Shown: positions 63,854-64,000 of the stretch, in pieces
Position numbering within the stretch: position 1 is the first letter of the stretch
Layout: each line of letters opens with the position of its first letter
Origin: Rufibacter sp. XAAS-G3-1
Lineage (GTDB): Bacteria; Bacteroidota; Bacteroidia; Cytophagales; Hymenobacteraceae
Length of the DNA stretch: 64,000 nt
Direction: 5' to 3'
Assembly: GCF_013623775.1 (NCBI RefSeq)
Contig: NZ_JABFAM010000005.1
Location: 541,318-605,317, forward strand
Notes under the pieces: model-generated
The model's input: only the letters and a program-made list of their open reading frames with translations
Database searches by the model: none
Told to the model about the DNA's origin: nothing
Translations under genes and position numbers: made by a program

Positions 63854-64000
63854 CTAAATAATATTCAATCTCACCTCATAGGGAGTTCCTCTTTTGACAA
63901 CGGCCACTGCTTGATGCAGTAGCTTATTTCTTACGGCATTTAAGACGCTCATTTTGCTCTTGCCCTCCCTGACTTTCCTTTCAAAGTAAGTCCTCATCTC
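63854..64000 (-). CDS. IS110-family transposase, C-terminal end, truncated by window edge
   Basis: The reverse strand is open from the window edge to TAG at 63854-63856. The last 48 residues read EMRTYFERKVREGKSKMSVL, then NAVRNKLLHQAVAVVKRGTPYE. YFERKVREGKSKMSVLNAVRNKL is split here only for display; this pattern is the end of the IS110/IS1111 transposase C-terminal (transposase_20) domain. The gene points away from the cassette array and its stop is about 28 bp from attC-like site 3. Some IS1111-group elements insert into attC sites, which fits this position. Confidence 0.82.
   Translation of the reverse strand, partial: EMRTYFERKVREGKSKMSVLNAVRNKLLHQAVAVVKRGTPYEVRLNII

Overview
This 64-kb window reads as the chromosome of a Bacteroidota bacterium, most likely of the Hymenobacteraceae (Rufibacter/Nibribacter/Pontibacter type). 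I infer this from two type IX secretion sorting domains and one gliding-motility C-terminal domain, the Bacteroidota promoter box TAnnTTTG upstream of many genes, the DUF families present, and a type III polyketide synthase near a geranylgeranyl-reductase-like flavoprotein. The genus call is from memory of protein families, not from a search. About 50 genes are visible; most are single genes or two-gene operons separated by repeat-rich spacers.

Layout. 0-11 kb: DUF421 protein (cut by the edge), tRNA-Asn, pheS, a decayed RND efflux permease, an acyl-carrier-like protein without its Ser, a YgjP-type metallohydrolase, a YkvA/DUF1232 protein, an NlpC/P60 peptidase, two thioredoxin-fold proteins, a DJ-1/PfpI protein, an outer-membrane barrel and a histone-deacetylase-family enzyme. 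11-17 kb: a type III PKS with an overlapping methyltransferase, then an RsbQ-like hydrolase and a flavoprotein, probably one dispersed pathway. 17-22.7 kb: tRNA-Arg, a small basic protein, a DUF2652 cyclase-like protein facing an HD-domain/Pycsar-type membrane effector, then a low-GC stretch of toxin-antitoxin and IS5 relics. 22.7-44 kb: a very large lipoprotein joining a calcineurin-like phosphoesterase, a kinase-like domain and an outer-membrane barrel; a second barrel protein; sixA-ppk1; a SirB2-like/cytochrome c fusion with hflX; a glycosyltransferase and rfbC; murF; an FG-GAP/T9SS protein; nitrilase, deoxyribonucleotidase, aminotransferase, uracil-DNA glycosylase; a disordered hydrophilic protein. 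44-62 kb: a six-PAS histidine kinase and response regulator, mfd, msrA, ferritin, a thioredoxin-like ferredoxin, a 1180-residue SBBP/PKD gliding-type protein, a DinB/YfiT protein and mutM. DNA repair is over-represented (mfd, UDG, mutM, msrA) but the genes are not linked.

The last 1.7 kb is accessory. A low-GC orphan gene is followed directly by an attC-like palindrome, and two more such palindromes follow at about 425-bp spacing. In the first two cassettes the outer box of the palindrome is the exact complement of the cassette's own 5' end, which is the signature of integron gene cassettes. An IS110-family transposase abuts the third palindrome. No integrase lies in the window.

The spacers carry a striking repeat family: more than 30 copies of a palindrome of the form GTTTTAGGGCTGTTTTC / GAAAACAGCCCTAAAAC, nearly always between genes, with compensating changes in the two arms. 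Other dispersed families are a 90-bp hairpin with three copies, a roughly 270-bp repeat with two full copies and one partial copy, a 105-bp double-hairpin repeat with two copies, and GGAGT/ACTCC palindromes with variable centres.
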